64,000 bases of DNA. Origin: Chlorophyllum brunneum. Its lineage: Eukaryota; Basidiomycota; Agaricomycetes; Agaricales; Agaricaceae. Positions within the stretch are counted from its first letter, which is position 1; each line of letters opens with the position of its first letter. The DNA lies in the NCBI GenBank assembly GCA_963576785.1, contig OY756147.1, positions 2,232,001 through 2,296,000 on the forward strand, in the 5' to 3' direction. Both the position numbers and the translations under genes were made by a program. Shown piece by piece: positions 51,346 through 63,723 of this stretch. The notes below the pieces were generated by a model. It did not search any database and had not been told where the DNA came from. It worked only from the letters and a program-made list of their open reading frames with translations.

Positions 51346-53811
51346 TTACATATACCCCCCCGGCATCATCGGCATGTACACTACCCTTCGCGGCGCCGGG
51401 CCCTGCTCCCCGCCTTCACCCCCGCCTCCTGCCGCAACCCATACCGGAGGTGGGTACATAGGAGGTGATGGAGGGTACGCTGCATATCCATGCGGGTACA
51501 CAGCTCCTCGTGCCCCCCACGGATTTCTGGGCCCTCGTGGAACTTGTCCTGCCGCTTGTGCCGGCTGAGTCTCATTTGCCGCCTCTCTCGCCGCTCCACC
51601 CGCCGGTCCTGGTGTTCCCTGATTCGCTGCTGTGCTTGTGTCTGCTTGTGCCGGGCTTCCTTCGCCCACCGCCGCTGCGGGTGCTGGGAATGCCTGGAAA
51701 TACGGAAATGGCGGTGTTACCCACGGATACGGGTATGTTGACGGTATCATTGGACTAGCGTTCCTTTGATGATGGTATTCCTCAAATGTAATCGTTGACG
51801 TAGACCGTCGTCGGTATCGCCGTCCCCGTGGCGTCCCATGCCCATGCCCATGTCCGTGTCCGTGTCCGTGTCGCGCGCCATGGTGTCTATGATGATGTCG
51901 ATGTCGTCCTCCTGCATGATCAACCGTATTTCGCCTCGTCACTCTTGCTCTCCATCCCCCCAGCGGACTAATCACTGACCCTCCATCCCCATCCCCCGAC
52001 GACAACAAGTCCAACGAACCGCTAGTCAATCCCATCGCGTTTTCTCGCTTTTTCTTATACCACGACTGTCCTGGTTTCTTCATTATCCCTCGTCCACCAC
52101 TCTTTCCTCCAAACCCCATCAGAGGACTATAGTCCACTGTACTCCTCTCAGATGTCCACGGTAAATGATAAAACAACTGGAAAAATCGAAATACCGGATT
52201 CAGGTCCGTACTAAACGATGGATCTTCAGTAAAGGACGTATATTCCGTCACCTCCGTCGCATGTGTTTGTGGTGACGTCGTCATCTTCATATAATCATTC
52301 GCCGGCGGATGATGCGCCGTGAGGGGTACAGGAGACTGTATATTTGGCGGAGGTGATATCACAGTGTTAATGGGATTCGGTGCTGGCGTCGTATTCCTCG
52401 TTGGTTGATTCGACGGATGTTGCGAACCAGGACCACTTGACGCCATCCTGCTCAACGACGCCGACGTATTCTGTCGAATCGTATCCGGTCTATCTGATGC
52501 TGCCACCGACGGGGCCGCCGGTGTAATCGCATTCGCCTCTTGCGGTTCCTCGTGATACATCAACACCGTCGTCCTCCCCCGTTCCGTACTAGGAGGAGGG
52601 TATTCTGCGACAGGGGGTGGCGCATTCTCCTCTTCTGAAGATTCGAAGAATTCTTGATCCTCTGGGTTCATACCCTGTCGTAACGTCTCTCCAGAAGGTC
52701 TCGTCAACCTCAAACTAGGATTCCTGTGCCTCGCATCACCTTGTGGCGGCGGCGGCGACATTGGCATCGCTCCAGGCATTCCACTATCCTCCAACGTTGA
52801 CTTTGTTACCTTCTTCATATATCCCATTCCCGCTGATCCGGCAGTAGGCGTAGCAGGATTCGAAGCGTATCCAGGTAGTCCACCTCCCCCATCCATATTG
52901 CCCATCTCTTCATCCCCTCCGCGATAATCATCTTCGTCATCAAGGTTCACCACCTCTAGTGGACGCTGCGGACGCTTCTCACTCTTACTCCCATATCTCA
53001 ACACTCTCTTTGGCAACCTTTTCAATCCAACAAAAAATCCACCCACGAACGACTTTTTCTTCGGACTCCTGAGACTATCCAGCGTCCCACTCCTCCCTAA
53101 TTGCTGCGCTCCAGGGGTCGGCAACGGCCTACGAGGAGGTGCAACCCTCTCCATCGGTACACCCTTTCCATTCACTCCCATCCCAACAGGCATCGAATAC
53201 CCGTTGTTCGTCCCATACCCACTCTGATATCCACTCTGATATTGCGGGTAGGTATTTCCAGGCCGATTAGACTCTTCCGGCGGGACATCCCCAAAATCTT
53301 CTTCCTCCTCTTCCGTCACATTCGTAATGTAAAACCCCCCACTCGGTGGTCTCCCTTGGTGTCCATACCCCTGTTGAGCACTACCACCATACCCCTGAGG
53401 CTGCGAACTAGGATATCCTCCTTGCATTCCCGACCCAACACTCTCCTGACGTCCATGTATCATCATCGCATGCTGATGTGGATCCGGTAATGGTCTAGAA
53501 GTCCTCGCAGGCGTAGACGTCTCCATCATAGTCGACGGATTAGCCCAACTTGGCGTACTCGCATAACTCAAATATGAATTCCTCGTCATCGACCTTTGCA
53601 CTCCTCCAGGCACACTATTCATCGTCCCTCCACCATTCGTATTCGCATATCCTATATTCGTAGTTCCATTCGTGTTGTAATTCGATGCACCGTCCATGGT
53701 GAGTTGTGAATGAGTGGATGGATTGATACGGTAAATTCCACTGTGGCCTTGGCTTTGACTACGACTGTGGTTTAGATTCCCATAAGATGTGTATGTGACG
53801 TTTGGATTCAT
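51346..53811 (-). CDS. Large disordered protein, His- and Gly-rich
   Basis: A single uninterrupted frame from ATG 53811 (MNPNVTYTSYGNLNHSRSQS) of about 820 residues. The composition is low-complexity: Asn/Gln/Ser/Gly-rich N-terminus, an acidic run (EEEEEDFGD), a basic patch (SPKKKSFVGGFFVGLKRLPK) that could bind membranes or nucleic acid, Pro/Ser-rich middle, and near the C-terminus a His/Arg/Gly run (HRHHHRHHGARHGHGHGH) encoded by short tandem repeats. It ends Pro/Tyr/Gly-rich. No enzyme domain is recognised. The very long open frame in disordered sequence supports a real gene. Function is unknown. Confidence 0.65.
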   Translation of the reverse strand: MNPNVTYTSYGNLNHSRSQSQGHSGIYRINPSTHSQLTMDGASNYNTNGTTNIGYANTNGGGTMNSVPGGVQRSMTRNSYLSYASTPSWANPSTMMETSTPARTSRPLPDPHQHAMMIHGRQESVGSGMQGGYPSSQPQGYGGSAQQGYGHQGRPPSGGFYITNVTEEEEEDFGDVPPEESNRPGNTYPQYQSGYQSGYGTNNGYSMPVGMGVNGKGVPMERVAPPRRPLPTPGAQQLGRSGTLDSLRSPKKKSFVGGFFVGLKRLPKRVLRYGSKSEKRPQRPLEVVNLDDEDDYRGGDEEMGNMDGGGGLPGYASNPATPTAGSAGMGYMKKVTKSTLEDSGMPGAMPMSPPPPQGDARHRNPSLRLTRPSGETLRQGMNPEDQEFFESSEEENAPPPVAEYPPPSTERGRTTVLMYHEEPQEANAITPAAPSVAASDRPDTIRQNTSASLSRMASSGPGSQHPSNQPTRNTTPAPNPINTVISPPPNIQSPVPLTAHHPPANDYMKMTTSPQTHATEVTEYTSFTEDPSFSTDLNPVFRFFQLFYHLPWTSERSTVDYSPLMGFGGKSGGRGIMKKPGQSWYKKKRENAMGLTSGSLDLLSSGDGDGGSVISPLGGWRARVTRRNTVDHAGGRHRHHHRHHGARHGHGHGHGHGHGTPRGRRYRRRSTSTITFEEYHHQRNASPMIPSTYPYPWVTPPFPYFQAFPAPAAAVGEGSPAQADTSTAANQGTPGPAGGAAREAANETQPAQAAGQVPRGPRNPWGARGAVYPHGYAAYPPSPPMYPPPVWVAAGGGGEGGEQGPAPRRVVYMPMMPGGYM
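51836..51880. repeat. Hexanucleotide tandem repeat inside the disordered protein gene
   Basis: Plus strand CCCATG / TCCGTG-type units repeated several times. On the coding (minus) strand they encode the alternating His-Gly run. Likely length-variable between strains. Confidence 0.7.
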
Positions 53812-55403
53812 GTGTTCTTCTCGTGTGGAGAAATGACGATCTGTCGTTCGTGCGCAGTTCCACAAAAGTCAAGTAACAGGAAGTGTGAAGTAATAGTAAT
53901 CCCAGATTTAGTTGTTGTTCAACTCTCCCCCAATGCGTGGTTTTTGTTCGACTTGACAGACGACAACCGTGTGTAGGGATGTTAAGAGTTCAGCGTGATA
54001 GAGGCATGGAAGTACGAAACACTGATAGTGTGTGTGTGGTTTTAGCTTCACACTCCTTGATACGTAGACTATGAGTCCATTACACGTGTTCGTCACTCCT
54101 CCACTGATGACTATATGAAGACCATGAAGGTTGGGTGCTTATTCGGCCTGGATTTGGCACTAATAACACTCTGGGGATGCGGTGTGACTTGACACGACCT
54201 AGGATTCAGATTTATATAACTGGTTTTCATGAAACTGGTATGAAAAGTTGTCGTTTGGAAGATGACGAGGCGCCTTGTCTTGCTCGGTGCACAGCTTTCT
54301 CATCGTGTGCCTCTTTGACATATTGTACCCCTGAAAGCAATGAAAGTGCGTGTTGAGACCTCCTTTTGGTCGTTTGTTACAGCAATGTTGCGTGCTCTTT
54401 ATGATACAGTGCCGTGTGTGCTCTGGTCTGGACGGAAAATACGAGTGTATGTAGAGGATTTCTGAGGTGAAGGGAATCTTTGCTGTTAGGATACTTCGTT
54501 GACACTGTTTATTCATGAAAAAGAAATAACCAGAGTTTGCAAAAGGAACAATAGAGATGATGGTAGGAAGTTACCGGCCATCTCAACCACGAACTTTCGT
54601 GATAGTTCATTGACTTACTAACACAACTAGCCAACTAACTGTTCTGGTGAGTTAGATTATACATCGTCACGATCCTAGGTTTTCTCCTAACCGGTAATTA
54701 AGAATACAGCAAGGAGGACCAAGGTTCCCTGTGGTAGACTGGTTTAGCCCGGTAGGGTCTAAATTTACTCGGTCCATCGTTACGATCGATGTCCCCCCAT
54801 TTGCTGTACGCAAGAGACACTAGTAGTTGATAGTCTATATAACTCCTGTAGGACGTTGTTCATTTAATTGGGAAACGGTAGCCCTGGCAGTTATGTCGTC
54901 TGGGACACTTGGCGGACGATGGTAATTAAACTGGTCCCGGAAGTTGAATGAGAATCACTCAATTCACAGCTGTTGTTTTCGATCGGTCTCTTTAATGTCA
55001 TTGGCGGGGACGTCAAATACCCTGCTCTTTCTAACCCTTCCCGGATGACCTTGGTGATAATACTGCAGGGTCCGTATTAAACTTGGAGCTTGGAGTCCGT
55101 GCTGTTTGTGAATGGGGGATGGTGTGTGCGCAACTGTGGAGAGACTGCGTTCACCGTGACTCCGAGAACAACCTTGGTGCCTCTCCGCTCATGACCCACA
55201 GGCCCATAGCTCACAACCGGGCTCCAAGCAATACGAAGATTTTCGTTACTACACTCTGAAGATATAACCTATGAAAAGAATTGTAATTGATGTACCGTAC
55301 GTCACTGAAACCGTTTGTTGTTTCCCAGGGACATTCCAGCCTTTCTTTTCTAGTTCCCACACCAGCCACGCGCCATTGTCCATTGACCAGGCAACAGATT
55401 TCA
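53812..55403. other. Intergenic, divergent upstream region
   Basis: About 1.6 kb between the divergent disordered-protein gene and the membrane-protein gene. No recognisable gene, tRNA or repeat. It should hold both promoters. Confidence 0.5.
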
Positions 55404-57684
55404 ATGGCTGCAGATTCGTCTAGTTACCAATCTCGACTTCGGACTCAGTCCTCCTACTATTCCAGTTCCTTCCACACTTCCCATAACACACACGTCCGTA
55501 GCACAGCGCCAACGCCACTCGCACGCCTTCACGCAGGTGGATCTGGTTACAAGGCGGTGGACCCGTACTCGGCCTCCATCTCCCGCTCCATCATCAACCT
55601 TGGCTACTACCATGAAGAGACTGATTCAAGCCTTGATGATCTAGACCTCGTCGATCAATACTATACCTTTCAGCCCGGGTACCAGCATTCTACCCTTACC
55701 GTTTCCGTCAAAGATATGACCTCAGAACAGTATACATTGCCTACATACATTATTGCCCTCGTTTTTGACACCTTGCCTCGGCTCCTTTACTCGTATATTC
55801 TCTTGAGGCTCCCATCGTTGTATTTCTCTCGCGTCGCGAGGGTATTCGAGGACGCCGACTTGACCATGCCCGAAATCAAGCAGATGGCACTCCAGCTGGC
55901 CAACAAGCACCCTGATAACCTCCACCAAGTTGTCTTCACGAGCCTCAACAATAGCGCCCCTGCAGCCTCTCCCTTCTGGGACCTCAAGTCCAATTGGGAA
56001 TCTTTCATTGAATCATTGGTTCGCGAGTGGAAGACTCTCAACATTATCTCCGTTCTCCTTCTAAGGTTACTTCTCTTTGAAATATCATCAGCTCTTGCTT
56101 GTTTAATCTATCATCCAGTGCAATTTTAACCGTGCTTCAAATCGAAGTAGCAGCGAATGACCCTCTGACAAGATATTCAGCACTTCTCTCACTAATCTGT
56201 GCGCTCATGAGCCTTCTCTATGGTTGTGTATTCATTATACGTTTTGCGGGTATGAGAAAGGTCCATAAAGCTGCAGAGTGGGCATGGGAAGCCAGGAGAG
56301 TGAAGACCATGATATGGTGGAATGTATGGGTGATGCTCGCCATGCCAGCCATCTGGCTCTCGTGGTACGTTCTCTATTACAGTACAGTCATTGTGGGCCC
56401 CGTTCTGAACCTTTTTAAGGTCCGTGATTGCCTACATCATCTGCATCATGTCATTCGTTTGGAGGACAGGTTCCACTCTGGATGGTGTTGTCCTACCGTT
56501 AGAACCCCGGCTTGCACTTTGGCCACGACTTGCTATCTCTCTCATGCTCGCTCTAGGTGTCATCTACTTTGCCCTCATAACTGCCACCTTAGGTCAGTAC
56601 GGGTCCAAAATGGACAAGAAATGGCGTGACAGAGTCAAAGGCTGGACAGAGATGTTGATATACGAGCAACCGCTTCCAGAACATATGGGTGTCTACCGCC
56701 ACGACTTGACACATTGGCAAGCCTCGGTGCATGGTAACGGGAAAAGGCATAGCTCATACGATTCCTACGATAAACCGTTCGTTCCCACAAGCAGGTTTTA
56801 TTCTCGCTCTCCTTCACCTCTACCGCCGACAGGCGAGGAACGGAAGGCTAGCTCACATAGAGCTCGCTCTGATGTCGGAGTTGAGTCTGGGCAAGGCGAT
56901 CTTCCTAAGGCTGTTCAAACTTGCAAAGCCCTGGACTTGCGCTTCCACGGTGGTGAACGAAGACAACTCCCAGCAGATATGCGAACGAGACACCTCTCTG
57001 CTGATGTTTGGGACAATTTCACAGATGTGAGTGATAATTCTCCCTTCTATCCATTTACACTCTCATCGTTCATCTCAGGAAGCTGCGCGAGCGTGGAGAG
57101 GGCCAGCCTTATCTAACAGTCGTGAGATGACACCTCAAGCGAACGTCCTTAGGGTCGTCTCGTCCTGGAATTCAAGTGTATTTTCACGTCTAGGCATTGA
57201 GGCTGTTCTTTGCCAAGAATATTATTCCGAGTGGCCTGATTCGCCACTGTACACTATTTATCTAGTGGATCGCCAGCCGGTACCGGGTCACGTCATTCTT
57301 CTGGAAGAACGTTTTGGGCCCGTTCCTGTCGGACTCTCCAGGATCGACGTTCTTGATTTTTCAAACTTCCAACATCACTGGATTACTCTCTTCCCGGAAC
57401 GCGACACAGAAGTTCATTTCAAGCCGCAGACGTCTCCACCAGCGAAGGCTACTTCACAAAGGAAATCTACTCTACAGCAAGTTCACGATGATTACAACAA
57501 TGATCACTTCAATAATAATGATAGTGGCGATAACGATAGTGGAGATAAAGATTGTGTTCGTGCAGCAGGCGGCACGGAGAGTCCATTTATTGGTCCATTA
57601 CGACGATCGCACATACCCCCTAGATCGGGATCATCGGATTCGCGAGAGTCACAATCATCGAAACCTAGGAGCACGGTTGACTGA
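55404..57684 (+). CDS. Multi-pass membrane protein of unknown function
   Basis: Start at ATG 55404 (MAADSSSYQSRLRTQSSYYS); an earlier in-frame ATG at 55290 is less likely. Exon 1 has a long soluble part and hydrophobic YIIALVFDTLPRLLYSYILL. An intron (about 56068-56115) joins to AILTVLQIEVAANDPLTRYS and helices LLSLICALMSLLYGCVFIIR and WWNVWVMLAMPAIWLSW. A second intron with donor GTACGT joins in frame to SVIAYIICIMSFVWRTGSTL and LAISLMLALGVIYFALITAT. A third joins to EAARAWRGPALSNSREMTPQ. The C-terminus is hydrophilic and Asn/Asp/Ser-rich. About five membrane segments are predicted by eye. It resembles basidiomycete-specific conserved hypothetical membrane proteins; no function is inferred. 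Confidence 0.7.
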
Positions 57685-57787
57685 GCGTTGCTCACCCTAT
57701 AACATAGACGATACTGAGATTATCCCTCGTGCGCTCCCCCGGCTCCCTTGTACCTCATAACGCTTTCAAAGCTGACAGTCCACAAAA

Positions 57788-58509
57788 TCATGCAATTTGT
57801 GATTGGGGATCGATAGAGTTACCCCTTCTCTCCGACCACCGCTTTGAATACGCAAAGTTCAAGAAGTCTGAGGTGAACGACTCTGCAGGTGTTGGCATAT
57901 GCAGGACGGGTAGCGGTATTTGGGGAACGGGTGGAACTGAGATTTCGTTACGGTGTGTCTTCCTCTGTGTCTGTTCCAGAGATGGTAGCAAAAATTGCGA
58001 GGTAGGGGAAACGTGCGTACTGAGTACCTCCTCGAATTTCGAGGCGTCGGAGGGGCTGAACCAGCCTCAGCGACCAGAGTGGACGTACAAGAGAACTGGG
58101 TCGTTTGACGAGACAAAGTGTTTGGGTCGACTACCTCCTGTGACCTCACGGCTTCCGGTGGGTTGTTAGATGGCATTTGTGCTGGTGGTACAGTCATACG
58201 ATGCCCTGTATGTCGTGCCATGGTTTTATGAAGACCGCGAGTTGGTTTTCTCAATCCGGGCAGTGTTCTTCCCGACGGTGAGACTGGTATGTTCTGTCGT
58301 GGTGCTCTCCCGTCGCGGGTCCAGCCGTGACTTGTCGTATCATCTGTACCTACAGGCATGACATATGTATAACCCCGAGGCGTCAAGCGTTCCAACTTTT
58401 TTTTCCGCCGATTCTCCCTTCGCAGGAGGAGAACATATAGAAGGAGGGCCAACATGGCTATGAAGGTCGCAGATCCAACTGCGATAATCGCGAGATCGAC
58501 CGTTTTCAA
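57788..58509 (-). CDS. Small single-pass membrane protein, hypothetical
   Basis: The ATG at 58509 gives a short N-terminus and one strong membrane helix (LAIIAVGSATFIAMLALLLY) followed by basic RRENRRKKKLERLTPRG, which suggests an N-out, C-in single-pass topology. The tail is Pro/Ser/Thr-rich. An intron with donor GTACGC and acceptor AACAG (about 57976-58025) joins SRRYS to TQRKTHRNEISVPPVPQIPL and runs to a stop at 57788. Unspliced, the frame would close at 57859 with less protein-like sequence. It is convergent with the membrane-protein gene ending at 57684. No family recognised. Confidence 0.55.
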
Positions 58510-58982
58510 TGTCCTACATTCGGAGGGACATTACATTAATGAAAAGGCAATAGATAGGTACGCTTACATTAGAGGGAAAGCGCGCTTGCAGGGTAGATGG
58601 ATGATACGGACGAAGGCATTGAGACACGTCGAGGCATCGGGGCATCCCAGCTAGAGCCCATGAGTCGACTACGATCATTCGTAGCGAGATGAGATCATGT
58701 AGCGAGGTGAGATCAATATCATTTTTAACGCGGGACAATCAGGCATTATAGAAACGAACATCTCTACACCGCTATCCTCACGCGACGAGTATCACACCTC
58801 AGATCCACCGTTACCGAACATCAGAGCCCAGAACCAGCCAGAATTTTACCGGATCTGTTTCCGCGTTGTTTCTGCCCTCTGTTAGAATGTAGACGTCGAT
58901 AATATAGTGAACTGCTACAGAGTACATCGTTTTGAGAAGCATGAAAAAGTCGTCGAAGAATTTATCGAAAGCATGTCAGAGG
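58510..58982. other. Intergenic, no feature seen
   Basis: Lies upstream of the small membrane protein and downstream of the sugar transporter. No gene or repeat recognised. Confidence 0.5.
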
Positions 58983-61400
58983 TCAATTAGTGGATTTCTC
59001 CTCTTCCTCCACCGAATCTGATCTCTTGCGCTGTAATAGTCAATTGTAAGCGTCTGCACTACCACTACCATACTTGAGTCTTACCTGTGCCTTTCCACCC
59101 ACGACCTCTTCCAAAGTCTTCTTGCCGACGTTCTTGTCAATGGCCCAAGCAGTAAAGACATGACCTTGCTGGAAGATTTCTTCGACCTCTTCGAGGGAGC
59201 GACCCACAGTCTCGGGATACATGAAGAAGATATGGATAAACGCAGCAAAGTTGAAAGTGCCGAAGATGAAGTAGGTCTTCCAAGCGATGTTATTCAGACC
59301 AGGAGGAACGGCATATGCAAGACAGAAGTTAAAGAGCCAGTTAGTCGCCTGTTTTGAAATACCATTAGCACCGTCAGAAGTAGTTGATCCTGACACGGGC
59401 ACTCACTGTTGCCAAAGAAACTGCCTTCCCGCGAATCTTCAGCGGGTACTACAAAAGATTTAGTAACAGAGTAGGTTTGACGTATACCGGCGGCTTACCA
59501 GCTCTGCAGGATATGTCCAAGAAACGGGTCCCATAGTGATGGCGAAGCTGAGGTAGAAAACGATCAGAGGCAATGCTGATGGAGGATCATCGGACAACAC
59601 ACCTGCAAACGAACAAGTAACTGCAAACAATGATGGCCTTGGTTGCCGCGTCGTTGTTCGACACGACCCAGATGACTGATAAAAGGTTTTAAGAATTGCG
59701 CCTGCACTCTTAATCGGTAGATGAACGTACGACTGGCATTTCCATCAATCGTGTCCCAGTGGCCGAAACGACCCTGTAAACCTCCGACAAGATACAACCA
59801 GAAGCCCATCATCAATGTTCCTGCGAGAAGCATTGGCCTACGGCCCCATTTGTCGATGTAGATGATAGCAGGAACTGGTAAAATGAGGACCATGAGGATG
59901 CTACTGGAAAAGGATGACCGTACCGGTCAATGCAACATTGAGGACATATTGCACGGCCTACAATAAACAATTGTAAGGTCTCTCGGGGTGAGTGCTCTGT
60001 GGAGAGTGAGGACTCACATCGGCAATAAGGTTACCGCGGCGACCAGTCAAACCAGCACCTTGGAAGACATAGACGATGTAGTACCTGATTGAAATGTCAG
60101 TATACGTCCTACCAATGGCAAAGATGATACGTACATCATAACATTCATCCCACTGAGCTGAGACCACATCTGGAGAGCACAACCGAGGAAAACACGTCGT
60201 GGATTTCCGGGTTTGAGGAGGTCAAGATAGGACTTGGCACCTTCAGTGCGCTCAAACAGTACCTGTAAAATGATTAGAAGGAGTTCATTCAACGACTAGG
60301 CAGCGTACCTGTTGCTTAATTTCCTCGTATTCAAACTGGACAATCTCGCTATTCTTATCTCCTTTTCCGTGAAGGTCGGCCAGAACTTGCAAAGCTTCAT
60401 CCTCACTATTAAGTGAATCAATTTTGGGCCATCACAATCAGATAATCCACCACTCACCGGCCTTTATCAAACAGCCAACGAGGGCTCTCGGGGAAGAAGA
60501 GCATTCCAAAGCTGAGGATTATCGCAGGGATCATCTGCAACCCCCAGGGAATGCGGAAAGAGGCAACACCATTGATGTACGAACAACCAAATTGAATGAA
60601 ATATTGGATCAAGATACCCCATGTGATAGACCTGTCCGTCGATCAGGATTGAACGTGTATGCAGTTCGGCGCTAAAATCAAACTGACCATTGTTGAAGAG
60701 AAACCATGCGACCACGGATAGCGGGTGCAGTGATTTCGGATTGATAGATGGGGACGACAGCACTTGACAAGCCGACGGAAATTCCAGAAATGATACGGCC
60801 AACGACCAACATGCCACGATTCTAAAAAAGAGGTATCGGCTCAGGATAAGGCTCGTGAGAGATTTTAATCAGGGGTGCACATACCACAGAAGCACATTGT
60901 AGGATAGACCCAATAACCCAAATGATACCAGCAAGAATGACGGTTGGTCTACGCCCGAGGCGATCCGCCAGTTGCGTGACTGCAAGGGCACCAAAGAAGG
61001 AACCAGCTGGCATCGAAGCGACGATGGCGCCCTGGGGTCCACTTCCAGGCTATTCCACATTGAGTCAAGTTGTGGATAATTTTACCAAAGAAGACTCACA
61101 TGGTTGAATTGCTCGAGGTAGAACTCGTTCTGGGTGAGAGTTAGACGAGTACGCCAAGCAGTAAAGATGAACCACCCACGTTCAACACCCCCGACATCGA
61201 GGAGATGTCGAGACCGAACAAGCCGCCTCCAATACATGCAAAAGAGCCCACCACATACTAGTACGACACGACTCAGCAGGAAAGAACGGTGAATTCCAAG
61301 TATGAACATACGGGATTAGACGCGATGGCTGCGCTGTACTGTAACACAATCGTCAGCAATCGAGAGATAATTATCCAACCAGACGCCGGCTTACCTTCAT
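58983..61400 (-). CDS. MFS sugar transporter (sugar:H+ symporter type)
   Basis: Twelve-helix plasma-membrane carrier of the sugar porter family, heavily split by short introns. From ATG 61400 (MK, then after introns YSAAIASNP, YVVGSFACIGGGLFGLDISS) it shows the family marks in order: LADRLGRRPT (loop 2-3), VGRIISGISVGLSSAVVPIY, PESPRWLFDKGR, FLGCALQMWSQLSGMNVMMY, YIDKWGRRPMLLAG (loop 8-9), NWLFNFCLAYAVPPGL and YPETVGRSLEEVEEIF at the end of helix 12. The cytosolic tail is spliced (GKAQ to RKRSDSVEEEEKSTN) and ends at 58983. GLDISSMSG near the N-terminus is typical of fungal hexose and pentose transporters. The substrate cannot be assigned. Confidence 0.87.
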
Positions 61401-63723
61401 GGCTAAGGACTTCCTCGCAGGGAGTTAGCGAAACGAAGGCGGAAGAACCCAAAAGTCCGGCACGCGCTGGAATTTATAGCTGAATGGTAAGTGAGAATGA
61501 TTGCGCCAAACAAACTCGCTTTACGACACAGACTTGCATCTATCTCCTCCTGGCAAACAGGCGGCAGTCACGAGGAAATATCAATTGTACGTATACATGG
61601 TAGCGGTCCTTCCTGGGAAAAGAAGCATCAGCTTGACGTTTCTTCCGCTTTCTATCGGCGCTTCGCAGCCCAACCCTCTTCCAACACGAGTCCATCGGAA
61701 GCTCTGTCGTCCAGGGTATCGCTACACGGATTGAGGGGCAGCGCGTGTGGCGTAGATGCGAGGACGTCTGGGTGCGCTTGGAGAAAATTCGCCTGAGAAC
61801 CGAGGTCGCGGGGTTCGGTAGAGATGTATGGAATCTAAAGAAAGCATGGTGTGGCAGTTGAGCGGACCGGCTGACCGGCAATCACAGCCACCTCCGTCGC
61901 AACGAATTCTATCTTTCTGCACCACTTTTTCAAAAAGCTGTCAAGAAGCGAGATCCCCCACGAAATCCCAGAACATTCGACGCGCCTCTGGTGATTTTAC
62001 GGACTTCCTGGCTTTATTTTCAGTGATCCCACGCGCATCGCACAAGGCACCAGTGTCCACCCAGCTAATAATATGCCACCGATGATACTCCACTCCCAAA
62101 ACTCCCCCCAACAACGAACCTCATGCTCGAAATCATATGATCCTGTCAGCTATGTTCATATCTTGGATCTGGTCTAATCATATCCCACCACGGCTTCGCA
62201 TATCACCCCGGCGACGGCGACAATGGCCCTCTTCTGGTCTGAAGTAAGGTTATAGGTGGGAACAGAATGCTGCCGGCTAATGCGGGTCCGTCATTTATGG
62301 CGCAAAGTACTCCCAACGTCCTCATCATGATCATGAATATCACCTCCCCAGAGATATCCATATAGTCCCCGCATCCCCGATCACCGTCTCCTCATGAGAG
62401 CTTGCCGTATTAGAATGTATGTGCATGGTATGCTTCTATCAATATCATTGTTTCAGGTTACATGGGCGGCATCGGGCCTTCTAACAATCTTGGTTCACTA
62501 GCATTCTTATTGTAGCTACTTATACACACCTACAATGAACCTGCATCGGATCACATACTGACTGCTACGAATAATCCCTGTGCCGAATAATGAGGCAAAT
62601 CAGCAGACAATCCGTAAATTCCTGTCAGTGTCCCACATGGAGGCGCCGTGGTTCCTAAAAATACAGCAACGACGAGTTGAGGGCGAGGGACCAGAGCCTC
62701 TCGTTCCTTCATTCCTCTCCTCTATCCTGGTCCATCAGGTCGCCACCTCCCGCCTGGACACGATACCCCATATTCGATGGCTGTTGAATTTTCCTGATCC
62801 CAAATTTACCTCCTCTATTAAAGCTACCCTACGTTGAGTGTCACGAGCCGGATCCATGGTCGTTCCTTGACTTAAATTAGAACAATCTCTCATGTTGTGT
62901 CATGCAGAAACATCGCGAGCGGCTCCGACTTGCATGTGCAGATCGTACGCCCAGTGGGTCAAGGGCTTTTCCTGGATATAGAACTCTCCTGAGGTTTATC
63001 GTGCATAAGTTCGTCAGCGGGGGTTGATAAGAGCCTATCTGGCCGAACCGATTACCGCACTGCACATGGGTGTCTTCGCTCTAGTTCCTCGATTCGAACA
63101 TCAAAAGACCGGCAAATTCAGGGGTTCCTGCAAATCTCGGGAAGCTCCCCCTGCAGAGAGGGGCATACCATCCAGTCTAGCCTTGTATACCAGCCTCCAA
63201 CAAAGCTTCTTCCATCGCTTCTTCAGACGTCACGAGTACGAGTTGTTTCATAAAAGTGGCTACTGGACGATGGCTATCGCGTATATTGAATAACAATCAA
63301 CTCTATACATATATACGAGGAGATACAAGAAAGGAACACCTTATCTAGCACGTCACACAAAAGGTATTTTACAACAAAAGAGTGGCGAGTGAAGCATATA
63401 TCCGTAGGACAAAGAGCACAAGAAAACAAGACCCAAAAAATACAAGAAAAGACCAAAATTACAACAAGTGAGTGTGGACAAAGAATTTACGGTGAATGGC
63501 GGGGTGGAAGAAGACGGATAATGCAATGTAGAAACGAATGAGTGTGTAGCGAGAACATTGTAAATATCGGAGATCGATGTCAGTAATTGTCCGTGTGTTG
63601 TGTGTGAACGATTTCAGCCCAAATTCACCCTCCGGAAAAGCTAGAGATACCCGATGTGAGCTTTTTGGGGGTAGACAAAATATGGATCTTACCTTCTCCC
63701 CCTTCCCAGCCTCCCAACAACGC
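61401..63723. other. Intergenic, no supported gene
   Basis: About 2.3 kb upstream of the sugar transporter. Overlapping frames on both strands (61491-61881, 62580-62837) lack recognisable motifs or good context. Region 63297-63640 is A-rich on the plus strand. Confidence 0.5.

Noticed and set aside
55287..57116. ATG9 as identity of the multi-pass membrane protein
   Set aside because: Despite several helices, no Atg9 core motifs are seen and the C-terminus does not match that family.
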